Shown: positions 9,460 through 16,162 of the stretch, piece by piece
Layout of the letters: every line of letters starts with the position of its first letter
Numbering within the stretch: position 1 is the first letter of the stretch
NCBI RefSeq assembly: GCF_004134945.1
Contig: NZ_SBAP01000026.1
Span: 1-24,686, forward strand
Length of the DNA stretch: 24,686 nt
Direction of reading: 5' to 3'
Source of the DNA: Fusobacterium_C necrophorum_A
Lineage (GTDB): Bacteria; Fusobacteriota; Fusobacteriia; Fusobacteriales; Fusobacteriaceae
Notes under the pieces: model-generated
What the model was told of the DNA's origin: nothing
What the model saw: the letters and a program-made list of their open reading frames with translations, nothing else
The model's database searches: none
Program-made: the position numbers and the translations under genes

Positions 9460-10130
9460 CTATTTTCTTCTCTCAGAGTCTACTTTGTTGACCATTCGCA
9501 ATATAAATTCTAATTTTTTCATAAGCCAGTAAGGATGTTCGTCGTATCCTCTTGACAATGGTAGAAATGCAATACTGAACCCGGACATATACTTCCGGTC
9601 AAAATAATAAAAGTATCGCATAATATCCTGCAATATTAAATCATATTTGTCAGTGGCCGGAGTATGTCCTCCGAGAAAAAAAGAACAGGCTTTATGGTAA
9701 GCCCGCTCTATTTTCTTAGAAAACCCATATCACTTGCGTGTTTATTCAATGCTCGTTGCACATTTCGATACTCCTGAGGTTCCCGGTTAAAGAATTTCAC
9801 CAGATTATTTGCCGTTAAATCTACTTCCTTGCCTTCCAATTGCAGTTTCACAGCTTGTGCCAGCATAAACTCAAATTCCGGAGATTCTTCAAAAGGATAG
9901 TAGATAGCTTGTCTCTCTCGGATTTCTCGTTTCTTTTCTTCTCCATTCCCGTCCAGATATTTTTCTTCAATATATCGTTCTTTTTCTCGGGGTTTATGAA
10001 TCAAATTCATCATATTACGAAAGGTTCCTACTGTCTCCAACACTAAAATATTCCCTACTTTTCCAAACTCCTGAATATCGGATATCTTACTCTCCGTAAT
10101 CGGCTCTATCTTTTTATCTTTTTCTTCCAT
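9460..10130 (-). CDS. Tail assembly chaperone, -1 frameshift fusion (gpGT type)
   Basis: If ribosomes slip by -1 at the heptamer G GGT TTT (9720-9726), translation leaves the 140-aa frame after residue 137 and continues for 86 residues to a TAG at 9460-9462. This gives a 223-aa fusion. The extension fills the gap of about 260 bases before the tape measure gene. It has no own start codon near a ribosome binding site; its first ATG lies far inside. The -1 frame is closed by TGA at 9730-9732, just before the slip site, so the two frames overlap by only about 25 bases and the heptamer lies inside that window. In lambda-like phages the short and long products at a fixed ratio guide tail tube assembly around the tape measure. 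The fusion is inferred from sequence; it agrees with gene order. Confidence 0.85.
9708..10130 (-). CDS. Tail assembly chaperone, unshifted product (gpG type)
   Basis: This 140-aa acidic, mostly helical protein lies between the tail tube region and the tape measure, where siphophages encode the gpG-type chaperone. A run of charged residues lies at positions 60-73 (DGNGEEKKREIRER). The C-terminal part from about residue 80 is a compact helical domain with FEFMLAQAVKLQLEGKEVDL and EPQEYRNVQRALNKH. It ends seven residues after the slippery codons, at TAG 9708-9710. The start ATG has a GGAGAGAG site eight bases upstream. Sequence similarity within this family is poor, so the call rests on position, size and the frameshift signal at its 3' end. 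Confidence 0.82.
   Translation of the reverse strand: MEEKDKKIEPITESKISDIQEFGKVGNILVLETVGTFRNMMNLIHKPREKERYIEEKYLDGNGEEKKREIRERQAIYYPFEESPEFEFMLAQAVKLQLEGKEVDLTANNLVKFFNREPQEYRNVQRALNKHASDMGFLRK
9720..9726 (-). promoter_or_regulatory. -1 ribosomal frameshift slippery heptamer G GGT TTT
   Basis: On the minus strand the zero-frame codons ATG GGT TTT give the canonical X XXY YYZ heptamer GGGTTTT, with the P- and A-site codons GGT and TTT re-pairing as GGG and TTT. A possible stimulatory hairpin lies about 15 bases downstream (GGGCTT with AAGCCT around an ACCATA loop), and a second follows (CGGAG with CTCCG). The spacing is longer than the usual 5-9 bases, so the role of these hairpins is uncertain. 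Confidence 0.82.
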
Positions 10131-10142
10131 CTACTCTCTCCT

Positions 10143-10334
10143 TCAATATAAAGCAATTCTTTGTTTTAATATAAATGAATATACTTGCATTGCATTGTGT
10201 TGAGCAATTAAAAGCTCAATTTCTTGCTCTGTAAGTTTCTCGGTATTGTCTTTCTCTAAAAAATCTGCTAATTTTTCCATTTTTATATCTAGCTCTTCTT
10301 TTTCATTCTTCATTCTTTCTATAAATGTACTCAT
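10143..10334 (-). CDS. Small helical protein, crAss001_48-related-like
   Basis: This is a 63-aa all-helical, charged protein. A GTG at 10340 in the same frame is possible, but ATG at 10334 has the GGGGGTG site at proper spacing, so I use it. The pattern FxERMxxEKEELxxKxxKLxxFL, then EIELLIAQHNAMQVYSFILKQRI, matches my memory of the short crAss001_48-related family seen in many phage genomes. The family has no firm function; I state the match as recognition by pattern only. It lies between the tail tube gene and the tail chaperone pair, so a minor role in tail assembly is possible but not shown. Confidence 0.6.
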   Translation of the reverse strand: MSTFIERMKNEKEELDIKMEKLADFLEKDNTEKLTEQEIELLIAQHNAMQVYSFILKQRIALY

Positions 10335-10346
10335 CTTCACACCCCC

Positions 10347-11273
10347 TTACGCTTCCGGATAGTTTTCAAACGTGATTTTAATTGGGGATTTTGTCGCTTC
10401 ATCATAATATGCCGTCAATTGCTTTGTCATTCCCCCTGCTCTTTCCAAATCCTTTGCTTCCGGTGCTTGAGATAACTTTACCTTAGGTAACTCTATCTTC
10501 ACCAATTTGGTTGGTGTAGTAGATTCTGCGAATGTCAATTCCACTTTATAGGATCCATTCTTTTTTAGTAACTCATGCCCGTTTTTGTAGCTTTCTTTAT
10601 CGAAGCTGTTGAAAGAAATGTCCAAAGTCACAGACCCTCTATCAGACTGACGAATCACTTTATTATAAATAGAGTTCAAAGAAGCTTTCCCCTCTAATTT
10701 ATTGTCAATCGTTAAATCAATAGATTCAATCTTTGCTGTCACATCAGATTCTTTTTCTTTCAGTACAGCCCCTAAACAAATCAAGCTTTCTCCTTTTGCT
10801 ACCTTCGGTTGAATGCTCATCTTATTTTCATTCACCGTATGTTGTTTTCCAATGACGGAAGCAGTTGCTGTCACGAAAGATTCCATTTGAGCTGATAATT
10901 TTAAACTAGAAACCAAACAATCTTGAGCATATTCGGAAATATCGTCTTCTATATTATCCATAGCGAATGTCAAGAATTTTTCAAATTTATCTGGTAAGAA
11001 TTCCAGATTTTTTGTTTTCTTAGTTCCTTTAAATCCTGCTCCTTCCAACAAAATTTCCAATTGTCCGGTATTTGCTTCTATGGTCACATCTCCACTGACG
11101 TCCATCTTTGAGATAAATCCGTCTCGTTCCCATCTCCCGGATCCGATTGCCTGTGAGCTTACTTTATTTGTTTTTGGCATCACGGAATAAGAAGTAGCAT
11201 CTAACACTGTCATATCAGTTACTTGTGCAGTTCCATCTCCGCTTTGTTTTCCTACTAAAAATCTAACATCCAT
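10347..11273 (-). CDS. Major tail tube protein
   Basis: This 308-aa beta-rich soluble protein sits just before the tail chaperone genes, as the tail tube protein does in nearly all siphophages. It starts one base after the stop of the upstream tail terminator-like gene. The N-terminus has short motifs with SVMPKTNKVSSQAIGSGRW, and residues 65-85 (VSGDVTIEANTGQLEILLEG) resemble the beta-hairpin region of phage tail tube folds. Residues about 190-300 look like a second beta domain, so the protein is larger than single-domain tubes of 150-200 aa. A decorated or two-domain tube is therefore possible. Hexameric rings would stack to make the tube, around the tape measure. Confidence 0.8.
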   Translation of the reverse strand: MDVRFLVGKQSGDGTAQVTDMTVLDATSYSVMPKTNKVSSQAIGSGRWERDGFISKMDVSGDVTIEANTGQLEILLEGAGFKGTKKTKNLEFLPDKFEKFLTFAMDNIEDDISEYAQDCLVSSLKLSAQMESFVTATASVIGKQHTVNENKMSIQPKVAKGESLICLGAVLKEKESDVTAKIESIDLTIDNKLEGKASLNSIYNKVIRQSDRGSVTLDISFNSFDKESYKNGHELLKKNGSYKVELTFAESTTPTKLVKIELPKVKLSQAPEAKDLERAGGMTKQLTAYYDEATKSPIKITFENYPEA

Positions 11274-11274
11274 G

Positions 11275-12018
11275 TTATCCTCTCCTTTTTACAGTTAGCG
11301 TTGTGGTAAAATGGGAAAAATCTAATACTTCTTTCTCTTCCTCCTCATCTTCCACTTCAATTTCATAATCTAAATTTATATATTCTTTCCTTAACACCGT
11401 GTCATCTGATAAGGCTTGTATACATCGCTCGTGTTCTTCCAGTATCTTCATAGGATGTCTTTCTGAATTCTCTAAATATACTAGCTCTATTTCCTGCTCA
11501 TATTCTTTTCTATGATTCAAACTAATCGTAGAAGCCGCTAAGGATAAAGGCTTTAAGATGAAAAAACCTTTTTCAAAATCCACTTTTTGCAAGTCTACTG
11601 TTAAAAAATAGCAAGGTTTATGAGACAATTCTTTTACTTTTTCCGCCAATTTTTGATAAAAACCATTCCCAGAATATTCCTCTTTAGTAGCCGGATTTTC
11701 TGCAATAACTTCAATCACAAAATGCCCTTCCTTTTCGATAATTTCCATATCGTAAGAAAGATAAACTACCAAAGAATACAGTTTTTTCTCAAGCGAATCC
11801 ATGACTTTGTACAAATCAGATTCCTCTTTTGAGACATACGTAATATCTATCGTATAAGCTTTATTACACTTGATTCCTGCTATCTTCATATCTCGTTTCG
11901 ATACGAACTGCAATATGAAATACGGCTCTTTTGCGCCTTGTCGAATATCATCTACATAGACCTCTAACGCCGGGTATAGCTGATTCAAGGCTTCCCCGAT
12001 TCTTCCTATTACTTCCAC
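11275..12018 (-). CDS. Tail terminator / tail completion protein with apparent internal duplication
   Basis: The protein is 247 aa with a GTG start at 12018 and a GGTGA site five bases upstream. It overlaps the gp10-like gene by ten bases. Residues 1-110 fit small phage tail terminator proteins of the DUF6838 type: a helix with LNQLYPALEVYVDDIRQG, then a strand with EPYFILQF, then YTIDITYV. This is about the normal full length of that family. Residues 150-203 repeat the same layout (GFFILKP, EIELVY, KIL and an aligned helix), so the gene appears to encode two related domains in tandem. It ends with an acidic stretch (EDEEEEKE) before a last strand. It should cap the tail or join head to tail. 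The duplication is a comparison by eye. Confidence 0.65.
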   Translation of the reverse strand: MEVIGRIGEALNQLYPALEVYVDDIRQGAKEPYFILQFVSKRDMKIAGIKCNKAYTIDITYVSKEESDLYKVMDSLEKKLYSLVVYLSYDMEIIEKEGHFVIEVIAENPATKEEYSGNGFYQKLAEKVKELSHKPCYFLTVDLQKVDFEKGFFILKPLSLAASTISLNHRKEYEQEIELVYLENSERHPMKILEEHERCIQALSDDTVLRKEYINLDYEIEVEDEEEEKEVLDFSHFTTTLTVKRRG

Positions 12019-12548
12019 GCACTCACCGCCTTTTTTATATGTCTTTTCATAATACTAAGAGCTAAAGCATCCACCTCTTGAATACTTTTGGTAAGCATAA
12101 ATCGACCTTTTACCCATCTCGCTTTCAACCTTTTTCCTAGTACAGGTACAAATCTCCCCGGTGTTTGTCTATGTCCGTACTCTACATACATTCCGTACCG
12201 GGAAGAATTATAGACAAGGACCCTGCTGGCACCATTTTTACGGATTGTATTCGTGGCATACCAACTTCTCCTCAGATTTCCGCCTTGATGGATAATACCT
12301 ATTCTGGTCTTAATCTTTCCCTTATTTACCCCTTTGGAATATGTCATAAGCTTTCCGCTCTTATCTCTTCTTGCAATTTTTCCTTCCTGACTTTGTCCTA
12401 CCGGTGTTTTCTGCTTTACTCTTCGTAGCAGCCTTGCCCCGATTTCATTTAATCCTTTTTCCAAAATCGGTCTGGCATCTACGGAATTTTTCTTACATTC
12501 TTTCAGAAATTGTGTAAAAGCTTTTTCATCGATTTGTATCTTCATCAC
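12009..12548 (-). CDS. HK97 gp10-like head-tail joining / tail completion protein
   Basis: This 179-aa basic protein has the layout of the HK97-gp10 family. There is an N-terminal helix region with GLNEIGARLLRRVKQKTPVG (residues 32-51) and the family signature 'TPV' followed by LRRSW (92-96). The central hallmark VEYGHRQTPGRFVPV lies at 122-136, and a C-terminal helical tail follows. Members connect the portal-side head to the tail. It lies after the two connector genes and before the tail terminator, the expected position. It overlaps the preceding gene by four bases and the following by ten, so translation is probably coupled. Confidence 0.85.
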   Translation of the reverse strand: MMKIQIDEKAFTQFLKECKKNSVDARPILEKGLNEIGARLLRRVKQKTPVGQSQEGKIARRDKSGKLMTYSKGVNKGKIKTRIGIIHQGGNLRRSWYATNTIRKNGASRVLVYNSSRYGMYVEYGHRQTPGRFVPVLGKRLKARWVKGRFMLTKSIQEVDALALSIMKRHIKKAVSAWK

Positions 12549-12889
12549 GCCACCTCTTTAACTTGCAAGATAATTTCTTGATGGGAAGAATATACTGCAG
12601 GTTTTCCGGAACTTAAGTAGATTTCCGTTCTCCCCAGTTGAGTCACTTCTATTTTAGAGTTTGAAGGAATGTGAATATCTGGATTGCAAAACAGAATCAC
12701 TTGTTGATATACTTTTCCTAAGTTTTCTTGCTCAGTTCCGGTGATTGTCTCATAGTCAATCCTGCATTTTAGCTGTTCTATCAAGACAATCTCTTTATTC
12801 TTTGTGATTCCTTTTTCCTTTACTTTTTCGTATCCGTATACCTTCGCAGTCGCGATATATGTTCTCTCCAATACTGCTTTATGATTCAT
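12545..12889 (-). CDS. Head closure / head-tail adaptor protein
   Basis: This 114-aa beta-rich protein lies second after the coat gene, matching the SPP1 gp16-type stopper or head closure slot. It begins NHKAVLERTYIATAKVYGYEK and contains CRIDYE, then IPSNSKIEVTQLGRTEIY, a short beta-barrel pattern similar to small phage head-tail adaptors. It starts one base after the stop of the upstream connector and ends overlapping the gp10-like gene by four bases. The family assignment rests on size, order and strand pattern; no catalytic role is expected. Confidence 0.65.
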   Translation of the reverse strand: MNHKAVLERTYIATAKVYGYEKVKEKGITKNKEIVLIEQLKCRIDYETITGTEQENLGKVYQQVILFCNPDIHIPSNSKIEVTQLGRTEIYLSSGKPAVYSSHQEIILQVKEVA

Positions 12890-12890
12890 G

Positions 12891-13280
12891 CTACCACCTC
12901 AATTTCCGATATGCCACAATCTCCAACTCACCATAAGCTATCAACATTCCGCAGTAGGTCTTCAACATCATTTCTCTGGTCTGTCCGGAAGTATCGTATG
13001 TGATAGTTACTTTTCCCTCTTGAATCGTCTTTACCAAAGGCTCTAAATTGATGCTATCGCTCTTAAATTCCCCGGTACTTAACTTAGTAGCTAAGAATTC
13101 TCCTACAGTTCTTTTCTCGACTATCGGAACCAATTCAGGTGGAATCTCCCGGATATTTGCTCTTATCTTGATGGAGTTTTCAACCGTATTCCGGATAAAA
13201 GAAAGGAGAGGTCTGTCTGCCTCTCCTACTGTGTATCCGAAAGACTGTAATAACTTCTCAATCGCATCCATACGCCTCAC
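12891..13280 (-). CDS. Head-tail connector, gp15-like (DNA packaging adaptor)
   Basis: This 129-aa mostly helical protein follows the coat gene directly. The GTG at 13280 shares its first base with the coat stop codon (TAG). An ATG at 13271, three codons later, is an alternative start. Residues 10-40 (LLQSFGYTVGEADRPLLSF then RNTVENSIKIRANI) and the SAGL-type helix pattern fit the gp15/gp6-like connector adaptors that bind the portal after packaging. PPELVPIVEKRTVGEFLATK (residues 47-66) gives the central helix typical of these proteins. Confidence 0.7.
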   Translation of the reverse strand: MRRMDAIEKLLQSFGYTVGEADRPLLSFIRNTVENSIKIRANIREIPPELVPIVEKRTVGEFLATKLSTGEFKSDSINLEPLVKTIQEGKVTITYDTSGQTREMMLKTYCGMLIAYGELEIVAYRKLRW

Positions 13281-14470
13281 TATCCTCGAGAAATGATTCT
13301 AGCGATTGGGATTGCCTTGTGATCAATCACATCTCCATCTTGAGATTTTACCAATTCCCAGTTAGTTCCTTTTTCCAATTCAGTATCTTCCGGAGAAATG
13401 GTTGAATCTGTTTTGTAAGATATTCCGTATGGGGCATACACCAATCTTCTTCTCGTGATTAGCATATCCTCTCCACCGTTTGTCTTTGCATCTCTAACCA
13501 TTTCATGAGCGTGTTTTACTCCTAAATCTTCGTAGTCAAATGCCCCTGCTCCTAATAAATATGTAGTATATTCTGTTCCAGCCTCAACTAGTGCCGCATA
13601 CTCTCCATCCTTTGGTTCCCATTTAGAATCGAATTTTGCTCTTTTAACTGTTTCAGCAGGAACTTCTTTAACTCCTGTTCCCGGAGTTGCAATCTTTAAA
13701 GCATCCGGATGAGAGGCTTCCACTTTTACATATTTCCCCCCAGCAAATTTTGCAGTTGGCATAGAGTCATCAATAAATACAACTCTACCATTCCATGTCG
13801 CCATTCCTACTTCTCTTTGCATTCCGTTCGCATCCGTTTGGGTAAAGTATTTTAAGATTTGTAAATTCTCTAAGTTTGTTGCAACAGTAGAATGCATAAT
13901 CGCCACTTTAAATATATTTTTATTATCTCCACACGCTTTTTGAGAAGCGGAATTCAAAGTCGTTGGTCCTACTTTTCCATCTTTCCCCGCTAACTCAGTA
14001 ATGTTATACGTATGTCCTTCTGCAAACTCTTTGTCTTTCCCTGAATTCATAGCAAAAATACCTTTCAAAATGGAAAGTAAAATTCCTTGATATGCATCCG
14101 CCCAGAAGTCTACTACTTGCTTTGCGACGTTATCCATAAAATCTACTCCGCCTGTGATGTCGTAAGAGAAGTCTTTTTCTGTCCAAGCTGCCATTCTTCC
14201 GATAGAAATGACTCCTCTGGAGTAAGTCTTTGTAGACGTTGCAGTGACATTTGTGGATCCGTTGTAGTTCAATGTTTTTCCGCTAATTCTTCCGTGCATT
14301 GGTAATGTTGCATAATGTGTTCCTGTTTGATTCGCAAAGGCGTCCTTAATTTCTTGATTGCCTTGAATAGCTCCTGACTTTAATAATTCATTTTTCTTGG
14401 TATTTGGGATAATGGATACATACTTCCCGAATGCCTCTCCGTTAAAAATTTTTGCATCAAAATGTTTCAT
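13280..14470 (-). CDS. Major coat (capsid) protein
   Basis: This 396-aa protein directly follows the scaffold gene and precedes the connectors. It has no signal peptide or membrane segments. It shows the layout of coat proteins of the SPP1/lambdoid siphophage type: N-terminal part with FGKYVSIIPNTKKNELL, a GRMAAWTEKDFSYDITG stretch near residue 93, and a central segment with KVAIMHSTVATNLENLQ (about 187). WNGRVVFIDDSM follows near 224, with MLITRRRLVYAPYGISY in the C-terminal third (about 338). The pattern of HSTV followed by a 'VVFIDDSMP' strand is common in HK97-fold coats. It should be the most abundant structural protein. A strong AAAAGGAG site precedes the ATG. Confidence 0.85.
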   Translation of the reverse strand: MKHFDAKIFNGEAFGKYVSIIPNTKKNELLKSGAIQGNQEIKDAFANQTGTHYATLPMHGRISGKTLNYNGSTNVTATSTKTYSRGVISIGRMAAWTEKDFSYDITGGVDFMDNVAKQVVDFWADAYQGILLSILKGIFAMNSGKDKEFAEGHTYNITELAGKDGKVGPTTLNSASQKACGDNKNIFKVAIMHSTVATNLENLQILKYFTQTDANGMQREVGMATWNGRVVFIDDSMPTAKFAGGKYVKVEASHPDALKIATPGTGVKEVPAETVKRAKFDSKWEPKDGEYAALVEAGTEYTTYLLGAGAFDYEDLGVKHAHEMVRDAKTNGGEDMLITRRRLVYAPYGISYKTDSTISPEDTELEKGTNWELVKSQDGDVIDHKAIPIARIISRG

Positions 14471-14487
14471 GTAATATCATCTCCTTT

Positions 14488-15078
14488 TTAAATTTTTGAA
14501 ATATCCAATCCCGGATTTTCCGCTAGCATTTGCATGATTTGAGAGTAGGTTTTCGGTCCATCTCCTCCCGGATTTTTTGAACTTCCTGCTCCCGGTGTAA
14601 ATCCGGCAGGATTTGTATTTTGAGGTTGTTGTGCTTCCTCAAACAAATATCCGTCAGATTCTTTTAACTTCGCTAACTGTTCTTCCAGTCCTATGATTTT
14701 TCCATCTTTGATTTCTGCTTTTTCTAAATCCAGCAATGCTTTGATTGCCTTTCCATTTTTTCCTTTTGCCCCAGAAATTGCTAAATCAACAGCATTATTG
14801 ACCTGTAAATCGTGTAAATCTTTTGCATATTTATCCGCAGCATCTTTGTTGTCTTTTTGCAATTTTTCGATTTGGTCTTTTAACTCTTTATTATCCCCTG
14901 CTGCTTTTTCCAATTCCTTCAACTGCTTATCTCTTTCTGATACCTGTGTTTTTAATGTATCTCTCTCTGCAATCACCTCATCTAATCTCGTTTTTGTGAC
15001 TAAATGCCCGTACTTGTCTACCACTTTGTTAGCTAACTCTTCCGACAACCCTAATGCTAATAAATCTTCTTTTTTCAT
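14488..15078 (-). CDS. Scaffold protein (GP20 type)
   Basis: The product is 196 aa. A longer frame starting at ATG 15093 exists, but its first codons are the ribosome binding site itself (ATGAAAGGAGAAAAC), so I start at ATG 15078. The N-terminus has KKEDLLALGLSEELANKVVD. Residues about 30-85 form a charged coiled coil (KTQVSERDKQLKELEKAAG then ELKDQIEKLQKD). Residues 95-150 are a conserved-looking helix block, and the end is Pro/Gly-rich and disordered (NPAGFTPGAGSSKNPGGDG). This is the usual architecture of phage minor structural GP20 scaffolds, which assemble the shell and then leave. It lies immediately before the coat gene. The long hairpin and terminator just upstream may adjust its expression. 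Confidence 0.85.
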   Translation of the reverse strand: MKKEDLLALGLSEELANKVVDKYGHLVTKTRLDEVIAERDTLKTQVSERDKQLKELEKAAGDNKELKDQIEKLQKDNKDAADKYAKDLHDLQVNNAVDLAISGAKGKNGKAIKALLDLEKAEIKDGKIIGLEEQLAKLKESDGYLFEEAQQPQNTNPAGFTPGAGSSKNPGGDGPKTYSQIMQMLAENPGLDISKI

Positions 15079-15116
15079 GTTTTCTCCTTTCATTTTTTAC
15101 GATGTATGTCATCGAT

Positions 15117-15157
15117 TTGAGATCTTGTTCTTTTTCGCCTACAATACGAAAAAGGCG
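15117..15157 (-). other. Hairpin between terminator and scaffold gene
   Basis: The minus strand can form an eight-pair stem, TTTCGCCT with AGGCGAAA, around a loop of about 12 bases. It lies between the terminator at 15158-15182 and the scaffold ribosome binding site. It has no T tract, so it is not a simple terminator. It could protect the 5' end of scaffold/coat messages. The function is unknown. Confidence 0.4.
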
Positions 15158-15182
15158 AAATAAAAGGACTGTTTCCAGTCCT
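15158..15182 (-). terminator. Intrinsic terminator inside the late operon
   Basis: On the minus strand a seven-pair stem, AGGACTG with CAGTCCT around a GAAA tetraloop, is followed by TTTTATTT. It lies between the 44-aa membrane peptide gene and the scaffold gene. It would block readthrough into all downstream structural genes unless RNA polymerase is modified or a new promoter starts below it. Confidence 0.8.
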
Positions 15183-15186
15183 CCCC

Positions 15187-15321
15187 CTACTTTTTAAATC
15201 CTTTTCTCGCTTCTTTCACAATGTCTTTTGGTTTCGTAAGTCTATACTTTACACGACCGTACACATAAACACATAATACAATCACCACGACACCTAAGAA
15301 GCAATATCCTGCTACCGTCAT
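15187..15321 (-). CDS. 44-aa single-span membrane peptide
   Basis: An ATG at 15321 with the site GAGGTGA seven bases upstream opens a 44-codon frame ending at TAG 15187-15189. Residues 4-22 (AGYCFLGVVVIVLCVYVYG) are one membrane span. A basic tail follows (KYRLTKPKDIVKEARKGFKK), so the C-terminus should face the cytoplasm. The gene is flanked by strong sense terminators on both sides, which suggests its own small transcript or an insertion among the head genes. Holin, superinfection-exclusion and inner-membrane accessory roles are all possible, but it is too small and isolated for a holin call. No homologue is recognised. Confidence 0.72.
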   Translation of the reverse strand: MTVAGYCFLGVVVIVLCVYVYGRVKYRLTKPKDIVKEARKGFKK

Positions 15322-15352
15322 ATCTTTCACCTCGCTTTCCTGTTTTTTAATA

Positions 15353-15382
15353 TTAAAAAAGAGAGGCTGTGATACCTCTCTT
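15353..15382 (-). terminator. Intrinsic terminator after the 155-aa exported protein gene
   Basis: The minus strand carries AAGAGAGG paired with CCTCTCTT (eight pairs, loop TATCACAG) followed by a T tract. It lies 19 bases after the stop of the upstream gene and before the 44-aa membrane peptide gene. Confidence 0.85.
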
Positions 15383-15400
15383 CGTACTAAATTATTTAAG

Positions 15401-15868
15401 CTATATTAAAAAACTTTCTGCTTCATACATTAAACTATTGATTTCATATTCTGTCACTTGTTTCTCCGAAACATACGTTATCTCAATATAAATATCTTTT
15501 TCTTGTAGATATTTATTTATAATACAAGTATGCTTGTCATATTCTGTCTTAATAAACACAACTTCATTCTCATCCTGAAAAAGTTTTTGATAACCGTTGC
15601 CCTCATACACATGATTAGAGGTTTTAAATTTGGCTATCACATCTATTCCATTTTCTACTTTCGAAATTGTGAAATTCTTTAAAATATATCCGTCTCCTAG
15701 TGCTTTTTCAGTAAATCTGATTCTGTCATGAGATACGTCATCTATTCGATAATCGGACGTGATATTTTCTTTATTTACGAATTTATACATGTTGTTTGTG
15801 TTCCAATAATACCAAACTCCAACGGTTAAAATTATTAAAAATACCATGAAAGCGGATATCTTTTTCAC
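15401..15868 (-). CDS. Membrane-anchored or secreted hypothetical protein (moron candidate)
   Basis: This 155-aa protein starts at GTG 15868 behind an AAGGAGG site. Residues 5-22 (SAFMVFLIILTVGVWYYW) form one hydrophobic segment after a short basic start (MKK), with no lipobox cysteine. It is therefore a signal anchor or an uncleaved signal sequence, with the rest outside. The outer part (residues 25-155) is beta-rich with a repeated pattern of charged strands, such as DDVSHDRIRFTEKALGDG and YIEITYVSEKQ. Structural genes do not need such export, and a terminator follows directly. It therefore looks like a cargo gene, perhaps for superinfection exclusion or a change of the host surface. No family is recognised. 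Confidence 0.6.
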   Translation of the reverse strand: MKKISAFMVFLIILTVGVWYYWNTNNMYKFVNKENITSDYRIDDVSHDRIRFTEKALGDGYILKNFTISKVENGIDVIAKFKTSNHVYEGNGYQKLFQDENEVVFIKTEYDKHTCIINKYLQEKDIYIEITYVSEKQVTEYEINSLMYEAESFLI

Positions 15869-15877
15869 TTTTCCTCC

Positions 15878-16162
15878 TTAACGATTCACAGACAGAATTT
15901 TTTCATCTGCTCTCCATTTTTCCCTCAAAGATAATCCTCTTGGCTTATCGCCCGGCTTTAAAATCCGGTCATCTTGCAATAATTCGCAAACTTTTAGATA
16001 CTCCGCATATTCATCTTTGTTAATTGTTCCGTCATATATTTTTACTATGTATTCTTGTCGCCGATCAAATGCATTTCTCAACATTTCTAACTCTTTCATC
16101 TCATCTAACGTTAGCTTACTTTTCTTATTCTCAAGTTCACACAATCTTTCATTTCTAATCAT
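15878..16162 (-). CDS. Hypothetical charged helical protein coupled to the ADP-ribosyltransferase head protein
   Basis: This 94-aa protein is highly charged and predicted helical (NKKSKLTLDEMKELEMLRNA then DGTINKDEYAEYLKVCELLQ). Its ATG lies inside the last codons of the minor head gene (eight-base overlap), so translation is likely coupled. It has no signal peptide. It could be a minor virion component or a partner that shields the host or virion from the neighbouring transferase domain. The second idea is inference from coupling and size only. Confidence 0.5.
   Translation of the reverse strand: MIRNERLCELENKKSKLTLDEMKELEMLRNAFDRRQEYIVKIYDGTINKDEYAEYLKVCELLQDDRILKPGDKPRGLSLREKWRADEKILSVNR

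Noticed and set aside
14693..15163. 156-codon plus-strand open frame
   Set aside because: It is antisense to the scaffold gene and Ser/Phe/Leu-rich, as expected from the reverse of a Lys/Glu-rich coding frame.
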